Of a stretch of DNA of 64,000 nucleotides, positions 1 to 9,256 are shown in pieces. The DNA lies in the NCBI GenBank assembly GCA_020444245.1, contig JAHLLI010000002.1:1-64000 (forward strand), read 5' to 3'. The notes beneath the pieces are model-generated. The model saw only the letters and a program-made list of their open reading frames with translations. It was not told where the DNA came from and ran no database searches. Source of the stretch: Actinomycetales bacterium. Its GTDB lineage: Bacteria > Actinomycetota > Actinomycetes > Actinomycetales > Cellulomonadaceae. Within the stretch, counting starts at the first letter, position 1; each line of letters begins with the position of its first letter. A program made the position numbers and the translations under genes.

Positions 1-2286
1 CATAACTCCGATCCTTCCAAGGTTCGGAGTCTCCGGACACGCCGGGACGGCTCAGTCAGCTTCGTGGCCCCCGAGCCGGTCACCGAGACGGTCGACGAAG
101 CTCACCCGACCCTGCTCGCGCTCTCGACATCGAACCTGCAGCCAACCAACGGTGCCCGGTCCGCCACGATCGTGGACGTGCCCTACCCGTTCCCGTTCCT
201 GCTGGCGGCGGTGGACCCGGCGGCCGAGGCCGCGCTGACCGGCGTGGACCAGGCGATGGTCTCCGGGACCTGGCTGACCCCCGGCGTCGCCGACCGGCGC
301 ACCTTCCACTTCTCCGACGGGACCGTCGACTTGGGGCGACCGGTTCCGGTGGCGGTGGCCGACCGCCCCTATCTGCAGCTGGACGCGAGCTCCGACGTCG
401 ACGTGTTCGACGGACCCGCGGTCGCCCAGCTCGCCACCCACGGCTACGACGGCACCGTGCCCCAGGCGTTCCTCGGACCGGCTGATCGCACGCTCGGCAC
501 GCTGAACGCCGACGCGGAGACCGCCTACACCCGGTTGCTGTCCTCCCTGGCGACGCCCACCGACGACGGGGACGCGCAGACCCGCACGGTCCTGCGGGTC
601 CTGCGCACCTCGCCGTTGACGATCACCGCCGCCCCCGACGGAACGCTGGTGCCCGCGAAAGCCTCCACGTTCACCTTCGGCTGGGGGTACGGCACCGGGC
701 TGCCCGGGGCGGAGGGATCGGCCGTCCCGCCCGGCGGGGACGACACACCGTTCCGCAGCATGGACGGCTACTACGCCGCCCCCGACCACGCACCCCCGGC
801 CCTGGTCAAGGTCGGCGTCTTCGACCCGTCACGCCTGCCCAACGCCGACTCCTTGGCCGCCCTGCCGCTGGGGACGTTCGCCTACTCCCCACCCACCGGC
901 GCCGACCAGGCGAGCGCCACGGCCCTGGACGAGCAGGGCTGGTACCCGTCGGCGAACATCCGCGGCTACACCCAGCCACCACCCCTGATGCTCACCAACC
1001 TCGACGCCCTGGCAGCGTTCTCCGACCCCGCACTGTGGAGCCAGGCGTCCTCGGCCGGCCTGGTCATCCCCGGCACCACCCCGGTGAGCGCCGACCCGAT
1101 CTCCGCGGTCCGGGTCAAGGTCGCCGGCGTCACCGGGATCAGCGACCTGGACCGCGAACGCGTCCGCTCGGTCGCCGAGGCCATCGCCCAGCAGACCGGC
1201 CTGGACGTCGACATCACCATGGGCGCCTCCACCGGCGACCAGCACGTGAGCGTCGCAGCCGGAACCCACGGACGACCCGCCCTCGACCTGCAACAACCCT
1301 GGGTCGTCAAGGGGGTGGCCACCCACCTGGTCACCGGCATCGACCAGGCCTCGGCCGCGCTGGCGCTGATCGTGCTGGTCGCGGCGGCCCTCGTGGTCCT
1401 GGACGCCGTGTTCGCCACGGTGCGGGCCAGACGCCGCGAGGTCGCCACCGTCCTGGCTCTAGGCTGGCGCGCCCGTGACGTCGCCTGGGGCATCCTCGCC
1501 CCGGTGCTCGCCGCCGCCGCACTGGCCGGCACCGTCGGCGCGGTCGCGGCCCTGATGATTCGACAGGCGCTCGGCTTGACCGCGGCGACGGGCACCGGCC
1601 TCGTGGCGGTCCCAGCGGCGCTGGTCGTGGCGCTGCTCGCCGCGTCCTGGCCCGCCATGGCCGCCACGCGGACCCCGCCGGCCAGTGCCATGAGACCACT
1701 CGCCTCGAGCAGGGGCCTGCGCCTGGCACCCCGAGTCACCTCTGTCAGCGGCGGCGTCTGGCGCTCGCTGACCTCCGCCCCCGGGCGGGCCGCGGCGTCG
1801 ATCCTCGGCGCCGCCACCGCCACCGCAGCGCTGGGCACCCTACGTACCATCCAGGACACCTTCACCGGTCGCGCCGTAGGAACCGTCCTCGGCGACGCCA
1901 TCACCGTCCAGGTCCGCACCCCCGACCTGGTCGCCGCAGCACTCACCGCGCTCCTGGCCGGGATCGGGATCTACCACGTCGTGACCACCGAAGCCCGCGA
2001 GCGCCGCACCGAGCTCGGCACCCTCGCCGCGCTCGGATGGCGGCCCAGCACCATCGCCCGACTCCTGGCCACCCAGGCGCTTGTCGGGACCGCCCTGGGC
2101 GTGCTCCTCGGCACAGCTGCCGTCATCCTCATTGCCCACGGCGCGTTCGCGGCACCGCTCACCGCCGCAGTTCGCGGCAGCGCCCTCGCCGGTGCCATCA
2201 CCCTCGGCATCACCGCCCTCGCCAGCACCCCAGCACTCCTCCGCGTCCGGCGATGGGTACCCTCCCGGCTCCTGCGCGGCGAGTAG
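1..2286 (+). CDS. MacB/FtsX-type ABC transporter permease, 5' end outside window
   Basis: The reading frame is open to the first base of the window, so the first ATG-like codon (GTG at 64) is probably not the real start and the N-terminus is missing. About 760 residues are visible. They contain a long extracytoplasmic region, then two blocks of membrane segments of the FtsX type (roughly nt 1330-1660 and 1920-2250). Both blocks hold the typical cytoplasmic RARRREVATVLALGWR / ARERRTELGTLAALGWR loop that contacts the ATPase. No ATPase partner gene is present to the right, so it must lie upstream. Its position inside the tRNA-bounded element suggests cargo of a mobile region. Substrate unknown. 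Confidence 0.85.
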   Translation, partial: HNSDPSKVRSLRTRRDGSVSFVAPEPVTETVDEAHPTLLALSTSNLQPTNGARSATIVDVPYPFPFLLAAVDPAAEAALTGVDQAMVSGTWLTPGVADRRTFHFSDGTVDLGRPVPVAVADRPYLQLDASSDVDVFDGPAVAQLATHGYDGTVPQAFLGPADRTLGTLNADAETAYTRLLSSLATPTDDGDAQTRTVLRVLRTSPLTITAAPDGTLVPAKASTFTFGWGYGTGLPGAEGSAVPPGGDDTPFRSMDGYYAAPDHAPPALVKVGVFDPSRLPNADSLAALPLGTFAYSPPTGADQASATALDEQGWYPSANIRGYTQPPPLMLTNLDALAAFSDPALWSQASSAGLVIPGTTPVSADPISAVRVKVAGVTGISDLDRERVRSVAEAIAQQTGLDVDITMGASTGDQHVSVAAGTHGRPALDLQQPWVVKGVATHLVTGIDQASAALALIVLVAAALVVLDAVFATVRARRREVATVLALGWRARDVAWGILAPVLAAAALAGTVGAVAALMIRQALGLTAATGTGLVAVPAALVVALLAASWPAMAATRTPPASAMRPLASSRGLRLAPRVTSVSGGVWRSLTSAPGRAAASILGAATATAALGTLRTIQDTFTGRAVGTVLGDAITVQVRTPDLVAAALTALLAGIGIYHVVTTEARERRTELGTLAALGWRPSTIARLLATQALVGTALGVLLGTAAVILIAHGAFAAPLTAAVRGSALAGAITLGITALASTPALLRVRRWVPSRLLRGE

Positions 2287-2375
2287 CCCCAGCACGGCAC
2301 GGCGCGCCCGGACACGCGCGCTCATCGGCGTGTGCCTGCGTGCTGGATGGGCCGTGCGCGACGCATGGTGCCGCT

Positions 2376-2393
2376 TGATACCTGCGGGTATCA
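2376..2393. promoter_or_regulatory. Palindromic operator/promoter of the toxin-antitoxin pair
   Basis: Perfect 7-bp inverted repeat TGATACC-TGCG-GGTATCA ending 7 nt before the antitoxin ATG. The right arm contains a -10-like hexamer TATCAT (2389-2394), which would give a leaderless transcript starting at the ATG. Ribbon-helix-helix antitoxins usually bind such palindromes to repress their own operon, so autoregulation is inferred. Confidence 0.6.
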
Positions 2394-2400
2394 TCAGGTC

Positions 2401-2598
2401 ATGGCCCAGACCCTTCGACTGCCCGACGACGTGAAGGAAGCGCTGCGCGAGACTGCGGCGCGCGAGGGCCGGTCCGAGCACGAGGTCATCGTTACAGCGG
2501 TGCAGCGCTACACCGCGGACCGTACGGGCCGCCGGGATGCGTTGATCGAGACCGTCATGGAGCGGGACGCCCGGCTGCTCGAGCGCCTCGCGCAGTGA
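2401..2598 (+). CDS. Ribbon-helix-helix antitoxin
   Basis: 65 residues, with an N-terminal Arc/CopG-like beta strand and two helices (MAQTLRLPDDVKEALRETAA, then REGRSEHEVIVTAVQRY). This is the usual DNA-binding fold of type II antitoxins. The C-terminal part (about residues 40-65) should wrap the toxin. An in-frame start 69 nt further up would run through the palindromic operator, so the ATG at 2401 is preferred. It overlaps the toxin gene by 4 bp (GTGA), a sign of translational coupling. The pair lies 0.5 kb from the end of the integrated element, a common place for stabilising modules. Confidence 0.8.
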   Translation: MAQTLRLPDDVKEALRETAAREGRSEHEVIVTAVQRYTADRTGRRDALIETVMERDARLLERLAQ

Positions 2599-2981
2599 CG
2601 GACTACCTCGATGTCGCCGACCTCCTGGTGATCGCCGATCGGATCGCCGGCGGAACGGCGGCGGTGCGCGACATGGGACTGCTCGCCGGTGCGGCCGGGC
2701 GGCCGGCGGCGACCTGGGACGGCGTGGAGGTCTACCCGACGCTCGACGACAAGGCTGCAGCACTGCTGCTGTCCCTGGTGGGTGACCATGCCCTGGTCGA
2801 CGGCAACAAGCGGTTGGGGTGGGTCTCGGTGAACGTCTTCTACGGGCTCAATGGGGCTGAGCTCCGGCCGGCGGAGGACGACGCCTTCGACCTTGTCATG
2901 GCCATCGCGAGGGGCGTGGTCACCGATGTGTCCGAGGTCGCCGCGGTCCTCGCGTCCTGGCGCGAGGCGGCCGGGACGTAG
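2595..2981 (+). CDS. doc: Doc/Fic-type toxin
   Basis: 128 residues, GTG start overlapping the antitoxin stop. The motif HALVDGNKRLGW (about residues 64-75) matches the Doc/Fic catalytic loop HxFxx(D/G)NKR. In the P1 Doc family this loop transfers phosphate to EF-Tu and stops translation. The length fits P1-Doc (126 aa) and not the longer AMPylating Fic proteins. The second motif position carries Leu where Phe is usual, a mild deviation. Activity should be held in check by the upstream ribbon-helix-helix protein. Confidence 0.85.
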   Translation: MTDYLDVADLLVIADRIAGGTAAVRDMGLLAGAAGRPAATWDGVEVYPTLDDKAAALLLSLVGDHALVDGNKRLGWVSVNVFYGLNGAELRPAEDDAFDLVMAIARGVVTDVSEVAAVLASWREAAGT

Positions 2982-3362
2982 GAGGACGCCTCGGCGTTCC
3001 GACCTGTGGAGCCAGACCGGGAGCCAAGACGTGCGTGCTGCTGTGGACCGCCACGAACGGCAGGGGAGCCGCGCCGGGAGCTGACCTGCGGTGATCGAGG
3101 GTCGTCGACACCCCACCCCCCGCTCGTTCCACCTACGGATCAGAAGGTTGGGGGTTCGAATCCCTTCGGGCGCGCTTCAGGCCCTCGCTCGGTTCGTCCG
3201 GGTGGGGGCCTTCGACATCGGCGCGGGTGCTCACGCCGGGCCGGCCTCGCCGCGCGCACGGCGCGAGCTCGCCCGGGGTCGGATCCCGCGTCACGGTGGT
3301 GAGCTCCGGGCCTCCCCGACGCTCCGCGCCGCCCCGGGCAGTCGTCGGCCGGCGGTGCCACG
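2982..3362. other. Non-coding junction containing the element end
   Basis: No open frame here looks like a gene. The stretch contains the displaced tRNA-Arg 3' half at 3133-3174 and otherwise unremarkable GC-rich sequence leading to the glycosyltransferase start. Frames crossing the tRNA fragment give the familiar spurious peptides of tRNA genes. Confidence 0.7.
3133..3174 (+). other. tRNA-Arg(ACG) 3' half: integration attachment site
   Basis: The sequence has the anticodon loop CTACGGA (anticodon ACG), the 3' anticodon-stem strand TCAGA, a variable loop, a T-arm with TTCGAAT loop, and the acceptor 3' strand CGGGCGC plus discriminator G. The 5' anticodon strand, D-arm and 5' acceptor strand are absent: the five bases before the loop (TCCAC) cannot pair with TCAGA. 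A tRNA cut exactly at its anticodon is what tyrosine recombinases leave when an element integrates into a tRNA gene. The intact tRNA and the integrase should therefore lie to the left, outside this window. Confidence 0.8.
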
Positions 3363-4655
3363 ATGACCGACATGGCGTCGCCGAGCCTCGCACCCGCGGG
3401 CGAGCCGACCCGGACCCTGCCCGCGGCCCCGGCAACCGGCCGGGCCCGGGTCGCGGTCTGGGCGGCGCTGCTCGCGGTCGCCGTGGTGGTGCGCCTGCCG
3501 TTCCTCGGCGTGGTCAGCGCGGACTTCACCACCTTCCTGTCCGGCTGGTACGACCATCTCGCGCAGCAGGGGTTCGCCGGGCTCGGCGACCACGTGGGCA
3601 ACTACGAGCCGCTCTACCTGTACCTCCTGCTCGGCGCGACGACTCTCCCGGTGGAACCGTTGCTCGCCGTCAAGCTCGTCTCGATGACGTTCGACCTGGC
3701 ACTGATGCTCGTGGCCTACCGGATCGTGTCGTACCTGCGGCCCGGGACGTGGTGGCCCTACGTGGCCGCGGTGGCGATCGCCGTCACCCCGACGGTGGTG
3801 CTCAACTCGGCGGCCTGGGCGCAGTGCGACGCGATCTTCGCCACCTTCACGCTCCTCGCGCTGGACGCGCTGCTGCGGCAGCGCACGCTCGCGGCCGCAG
3901 CCTGGTGGGGGCTGGCCCTGGCCACCAAGCCGCAGGCCGTCTTCCTCCTCCCGGTCGCGTTGATCGTGCTGCTGGTCAGGCGCGAGCCGCTGCGGCGGGC
4001 GCTCGCTGCGGCCGCGATCGCCCCGGCGGTGTTCGTGCTCACCCTGCTGCCGGCCGTGGCGGGCGGCGAGTCCATGCCCTACCTCCTGGGTCTCTACCCG
4101 GACCAGGTCGCCGGCGGGGGTGTCTCGTGGGGGGCGGTGCACGCCGACCCCTCGGCAGAGCAGTCCCGCGCCGCGTCCGACCAGGGCGCCCGCGCCGCGT
4201 CGGACCAGCGATTCCGCGGTGGCCTGACCTACAACGCGGCGAACTTCTACCAGTGGCTTCCCGGCACCGCGCCGCGGTGGTGGGGGACCGTCGGCTACCT
4301 GCTCGCCGGCGGCGCCGCCGTCGCGGCGGCCGCGTGGGCGCTACGCCGGCCGGACGCGTTGGACGGCGGCACGATCCTCGTGCTCGCGGCGGCCCTGGCG
4401 ATCTCGACGCCGTTCTTCCTGCCGAGCATGCACGACAGGTACTTCTACCTGGCCGAGGTGCTCACCTTCATCGCGGCCTGCGTGCGCCCCCGGCTGTGGC
4501 CCGCCGCCGCGGCGGTCCAGATCGGGTCCCTCCTGGCGTATCTCAGGTACCTGTGGGGGATCGCGGTGCCGTTGTGGCTCGGAACCACCGTCGTCGCGGC
4601 AGGGCTGGTCTGGCTCGTGTGGCAGGTGCGTCGTTCTGACCGGGTCGAAGCCTGA
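3363..4655 (+). CDS. GT-C fold membrane glycosyltransferase
   Basis: 430 residues with about ten hydrophobic segments spread along the whole chain. After the first membrane helix comes an acidic luminal-type loop (SADFTTFLSGWYDHL, about residues 52-66). A D-containing loop after TM1 and the GNYEPLYLY segment are typical of polyprenyl-phosphate-sugar-dependent GT-C enzymes such as mannosyltransferases. A hydrophilic loop around residue 265 contains a short internal repeat (RAASDQGARAASDQR). It probably adds a sugar to a cell-envelope glycan or protein on the outer face of the membrane. Donor and acceptor cannot be told from sequence. First chromosomal gene to the right of the attachment site. 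Confidence 0.75.
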   Translation: MTDMASPSLAPAGEPTRTLPAAPATGRARVAVWAALLAVAVVVRLPFLGVVSADFTTFLSGWYDHLAQQGFAGLGDHVGNYEPLYLYLLLGATTLPVEPLLAVKLVSMTFDLALMLVAYRIVSYLRPGTWWPYVAAVAIAVTPTVVLNSAAWAQCDAIFATFTLLALDALLRQRTLAAAAWWGLALATKPQAVFLLPVALIVLLVRREPLRRALAAAAIAPAVFVLTLLPAVAGGESMPYLLGLYPDQVAGGGVSWGAVHADPSAEQSRAASDQGARAASDQRFRGGLTYNAANFYQWLPGTAPRWWGTVGYLLAGGAAVAAAAWALRRPDALDGGTILVLAAALAISTPFFLPSMHDRYFYLAEVLTFIAACVRPRLWPAAAAVQIGSLLAYLRYLWGIAVPLWLGTTVVAAGLVWLVWQVRRSDRVEA

Positions 4656-4681
4656 GATTCCCGTCCGTCGCAAGATCAATC

Positions 4682-4849
4682 ATGCCGGTGGGCAAGAGCG
4701 CCCTGCAGGCGATCGCCGTGGCGTGGGCCAGGTCGCAGGGGTACACCGTGCTCGGCGCATGTGGCAGCGAGTCGGAGTCGCGCCTCCCGTTCGCCAGCCT
4801 GCACCAGCTGCTGCGGCCGGTCCTCGCTCGTGCGCGGTCGGGATCCGTC
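4682..4849 (+). pseudogene. Remnant of a LuxR-family (LAL) ATPase regulator
   Basis: About 55 codons read GKSAL...ARSQGYTVL...GSESESRLPFASLHQLL. This matches the Walker A end and the following ESEA-LPFAGLHQLL block of large ATP-binding LuxR regulators. The rest of such a protein (about 850 residues, ending in a LuxR helix-turn-helix) is missing. The fragment runs in frame into the oxidoreductase gene behind it, so automatic annotation would give that enzyme a false 70-residue N-terminus. Confidence 0.6.
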
Positions 4850-4888
4850 ATGATGATCACGTCCGTCCCGAGGGAGGCCGTGAGCGGC

Positions 4889-5839
4889 GTGGCGACACCG
4901 ACGATGAAGGCAGCGGTCTGTGCCCGGTACGGGCCACCGGAGAACCTGCGCGTGCGCGAGGTCCCCAGGCCGTCGCCGAAGCCCGACGAGGTGTGCGTGC
5001 GGATCCGTGCCAGCGCCGTCACGGCGAGCGACATCTTCATCCGGTCCGCGCGTGTGACGGCCCGGCTCCAGGTCCCGTTCCGGCTGATGATGGGGCTGCT
5101 CGGCCCGCGCCATCCGATCATCGGGTTCGTCTTCTCCGGCGTCGTGGACGAGGTCGGGGCCGCGGCGACGAGGTTCCGCGTCGGCGACGAGGTCTACGGC
5201 TGCACCGGGTTCCGGCTCGGCGCATACGCGGAGTACCGATGCATGGTCGAGTCGGACTCGCGGCTGCACGGCTGCCTGGCGCTCAAGCCGCGGACCCTGA
5301 GCCACGAGCAGGCCACCGCCGCCGCGTACGGGGGCCTGCTGGCCCTGCAGTACGTCGACAAGGGTGCGATCGGGCCCGGCGACGAGGTCCTGGTCTACGG
5401 CGCCTCGGGGACCTCCGGGACGCTCGCCGTGCAGTACGCGAGGAGCCTCGGCGCACGTGTCACCGGGGTGTGCAGCGCGAAGAACGTCGACCTGGTCCGC
5501 TCGCTCGGCGCGGACGAGGTGCTGGACTACACAGCCGTCGACGCGCCCCCGGCCGGCGTGCGGTACGCGCTCGTGCTGGACTCCGTCGGCGGGCTGAAGT
5601 CGTCGCGTCTCAAGGTCGCGTGTCGGCGGGCCGTGGCCCCCGGGGGCAGGTACGTCTCGATCGACGACGGCGACCTGGAGCTCAGCTCGAGACGGCTGGA
5701 GCAGGTCGCCCGGCTGGTGGATGCCGGCACCCTCTCGCCGGTCCTGGGCGCGACGTTCGCGCTCGACGACATCGTCAGCGCCCACCGCGCCGTCCAGGAC
5801 GGGCACAAGCGCGGCGGGGTCGCCGTCACGATCGGGTAG
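4889..5839 (+). CDS. Zinc-independent MDR oxidoreductase (quinone reductase-like)
   Basis: About 316 residues from a GTG at 4889, preceded by AGGGAGG (4871-4877). An ATG at 4904 is the alternative start. The GroES-like domain begins MKAAVCARYGPPENL. The nucleotide-binding motif GASGTSGTLAVQYARSLGA lies near residue 170. Structural and catalytic zinc cysteines are absent, which places it with NAD(P)H-dependent quinone/enone reductases of the MDR family and not with true zinc alcohol dehydrogenases. It stands alone between a regulator remnant and a convergent operon. Substrate unknown. Confidence 0.8.
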   Translation: MATPTMKAAVCARYGPPENLRVREVPRPSPKPDEVCVRIRASAVTASDIFIRSARVTARLQVPFRLMMGLLGPRHPIIGFVFSGVVDEVGAAATRFRVGDEVYGCTGFRLGAYAEYRCMVESDSRLHGCLALKPRTLSHEQATAAAYGGLLALQYVDKGAIGPGDEVLVYGASGTSGTLAVQYARSLGARVTGVCSAKNVDLVRSLGADEVLDYTAVDAPPAGVRYALVLDSVGGLKSSRLKVACRRAVAPGGRYVSIDDGDLELSSRRLEQVARLVDAGTLSPVLGATFALDDIVSAHRAVQDGHKRGGVAVTIG

Positions 5840-5979
5840 CCGGGCGCGGTCGCGGTCGGCGCGCAGGAGGCCGCGTAGCTGGAGCCCGTGGTGCGGGCCC
5901 GCACCGTGGGTCCTCACGTGCGGGTCCGCGGCGACCGTCTCGGCGAGCCCGGGGTCGGGCCGGTCGAGCCCCCGGACCC

Positions 5980-6330
5980 CTACGGCATCCGGCACGCGTC
6001 GGACACCGTGACGAAGTGCAGGTTCTCCCCGGCCCCGAGCGAGAAGTCCTCCGCCTCGCCCTCGGCGACGTCGAGCACGAAGACGTCCTGGTGCCAGGCC
6101 TCGTCCAGGCGCTTGTCGATGTAGAACGGGCAGCCGTCGATGTCGCCCAGGAGGACGTCGACGTCGCCGACGATGAACTCCCCGAGCGGGAAGCACATGG
6201 GGACGCTGCCGGCGCAGCAGCCCCCGGACTGGACGAACATCACGGGCTCCCCGCGGGCGGCGCGCAGGCGAGCGATCGCCTCGCGCGCCGCCGGGGTGGC
6301 CGTGATGCGTGACTCGGCCGGTTCGGACAT
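5980..6330 (-). CDS. DUF779 family protein
   Basis: 116 residues with the conserved block FVQSGGCCAGSVPMCFPLGEF (split here as FVQSGGCCAG and PMCFPLGEF), typical of DUF779. Members of this family are usually encoded directly after an acetaldehyde-type aldehyde dehydrogenase, as here (3-nt gap). The conserved Gly-Cys-Cys suggests metal or thiol chemistry, but no biochemical role is established. Probably acts with, or is induced with, the dehydrogenase. Confidence 0.85.
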   Translation of the reverse strand: MSEPAESRITATPAAREAIARLRAARGEPVMFVQSGGCCAGSVPMCFPLGEFIVGDVDVLLGDIDGCPFYIDKRLDEAWHQDVFVLDVAEGEAEDFSLGAGENLHFVTVSDACRMP

Positions 6331-6333
6331 GGC

Positions 6334-7854
<1,521 letters not shown>

Positions 7855-7913
7855 TGCTGCTCCCTAGAGACGTCGTTGTCGCTTGCCCGGCCGACGTTAG
7901 GTAGGCCTTGGTT

Positions 7914-7926
7914 GCAACGACGTTGC
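7914..7926. promoter_or_regulatory. Inverted repeat upstream of the aldehyde dehydrogenase
   Basis: GCAACG-A-CGTTGC, perfect 6-bp arms, centred 66 bp upstream of the dehydrogenase ATG, in the only gap between regulator and enzyme. A possible -10 (TACCTA on the minus strand, 7899-7904) lies just downstream. It is a candidate binding site for the GAF-domain regulator encoded next door. Confidence 0.4.
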
Positions 7927-7944
7927 GCCCCAGGTCAAAGGTCC

Positions 7945-9186
7945 CTAGGCGGGGCTCCGGCGGCCGGTTGCCGCCCCCGGCAGGCCGAGCTCGCGGTCCA
8001 GCCGCGCGAGCTGCCCCGCGGCGAGCGGCCGCAGCGGTGAGGACGGGCCGAGCGCGCCGAGCTGGGCCTGCCACATCTCGTAGTCGTCGGCGCCCCAGGC
8101 CGAGCGCGTCCAGGTCGACATCAGGTCCGGCTCGCGGGAGCTGAGGACGGCCTGGCGCAGCGACGCCTCCAGCCCTTCGCGCAGCCGCACCACCCCGGGG
8201 GCGACCGACTCCGGCAGCAACGGCCCGCGGTACCGGCGCAGCGCCGCCCCGACGTCGCCGAGCGCCAGGTGGGCCTCGACGGCCAGCCAGTCGCCGTTGA
8301 GCTCGGCCGTCAGACGGTAGGGCCGCGAGTCGAGCAGCTCGTCCCCGAGCAGGTGCCGGAGCCGGTTGAGCTCGGCGCGCAGGGTCGAGGTGCGGGAGTC
8401 CTCCTCGTAGAGCAGCACGCCCAGCTCGTCCCCCGACAGCCCGCGTGGCGCGGAGGCCAGCAGCAGGAGGATCTCGCTGTGCCGGGGGCTCAGGGTCAGC
8501 CGGTGCGGCCGCGCGTGCCCGTCGGCGATCGTCAGCAGGGAGTGCGACCGGCCGAGGGACTCCAGGAGCACCCTCAGCGAGCCACTCGACGGCTCGTGGT
8601 CGAGCCCGCGGCGGGTGAGCCCCTCGCGGGCGAGCTCGGATTCGGCCAGCCGGGCAGCGGCGCGCACCAGGGCGTTGGTCTGCGGGACCACGATGTCGGC
8701 GCCCCCGGTGATGTCGAGCACGCCGAGCAACGACTGGGTGGCCGGGTCGTGGATCGGCGTCGCGGCGCAGCTCCACCGGTGCATCGAGCGGCGGAAGTGC
8801 TCCGCGCCGATCACCTCGACCGAGGCGTCCAGGGCCAGCGCCATGCCGGGGGCGTTGGTGCCGGCCATCCGCTCGTCCCAGTTGCTGCCCTCGATGAAGC
8901 CGACCTTCTCGGCCCGGCGCAGGACGCTCGGCGACCCGCAGACCCACAGGAGCTGACCGGCCGCGTCGGAGACGGCCATGATCGCGTCGCAGTCCCGCGC
9001 GGCCTGACCGAGCACGTCCTCCAGGAGCGGGAACACCTGGGCCAAGGGGTGCGCCTCGCGGTAGTCGCGCAGGGCCCCGGTGGGCAGCGTGATGGGGGCG
9101 TCGACGGTCTCGGCCTGCACGCCCGCGGCGGCCGAGCGGAACCACGACTCGACCACCTGAGCACGGACCCGCCGCTCCGAGGGCAC
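7945..9186 (-). CDS. GAF-domain transcriptional regulator (AcoR-like N-terminus, winged-helix C-terminus)
   Basis: 413 residues. The first half resembles the sensory part of AcoR-type activators: VESWFRSAAAG near the start, then DCDAIMAVSDAAGQLLW, GSNWDERMAGTNAPGMAL and HRWSCAATPIHDP of the GAF domain. There is no AAA+ ATPase and no Fis helix-turn-helix. The C-terminal half (LTLSPRHSEILLLLAS...STLRAELNRLRHLLG) looks like a winged-helix domain of OmpR/SARP type. This actinobacterial design would activate ordinary sigma-70 promoters. It sits in line with aldehyde dehydrogenase, its probable target. GTG start. Confidence 0.8.
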   Translation of the reverse strand: MPSERRVRAQVVESWFRSAAAGVQAETVDAPITLPTGALRDYREAHPLAQVFPLLEDVLGQAARDCDAIMAVSDAAGQLLWVCGSPSVLRRAEKVGFIEGSNWDERMAGTNAPGMALALDASVEVIGAEHFRRSMHRWSCAATPIHDPATQSLLGVLDITGGADIVVPQTNALVRAAARLAESELAREGLTRRGLDHEPSSGSLRVLLESLGRSHSLLTIADGHARPHRLTLSPRHSEILLLLASAPRGLSGDELGVLLYEEDSRTSTLRAELNRLRHLLGDELLDSRPYRLTAELNGDWLAVEAHLALGDVGAALRRYRGPLLPESVAPGVVRLREGLEASLRQAVLSSREPDLMSTWTRSAWGADDYEMWQAQLGALGPSSPLRPLAAGQLARLDRELGLPGAATGRRSPA

Positions 9187-9256
9187 CCGTCCATTAGAGA
9201 CCTAGTTCGCCGACCCGGCTAGCGCTGGTCGGCCGACGTCGTGCTCGGGGCGCGAC

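Noticed and set aside
3120-3180. Complete tRNA gene
   Set aside because: Only the 3' half is present; the D-arm and both 5' stem strands are missing, so it cannot fold as a tRNA.
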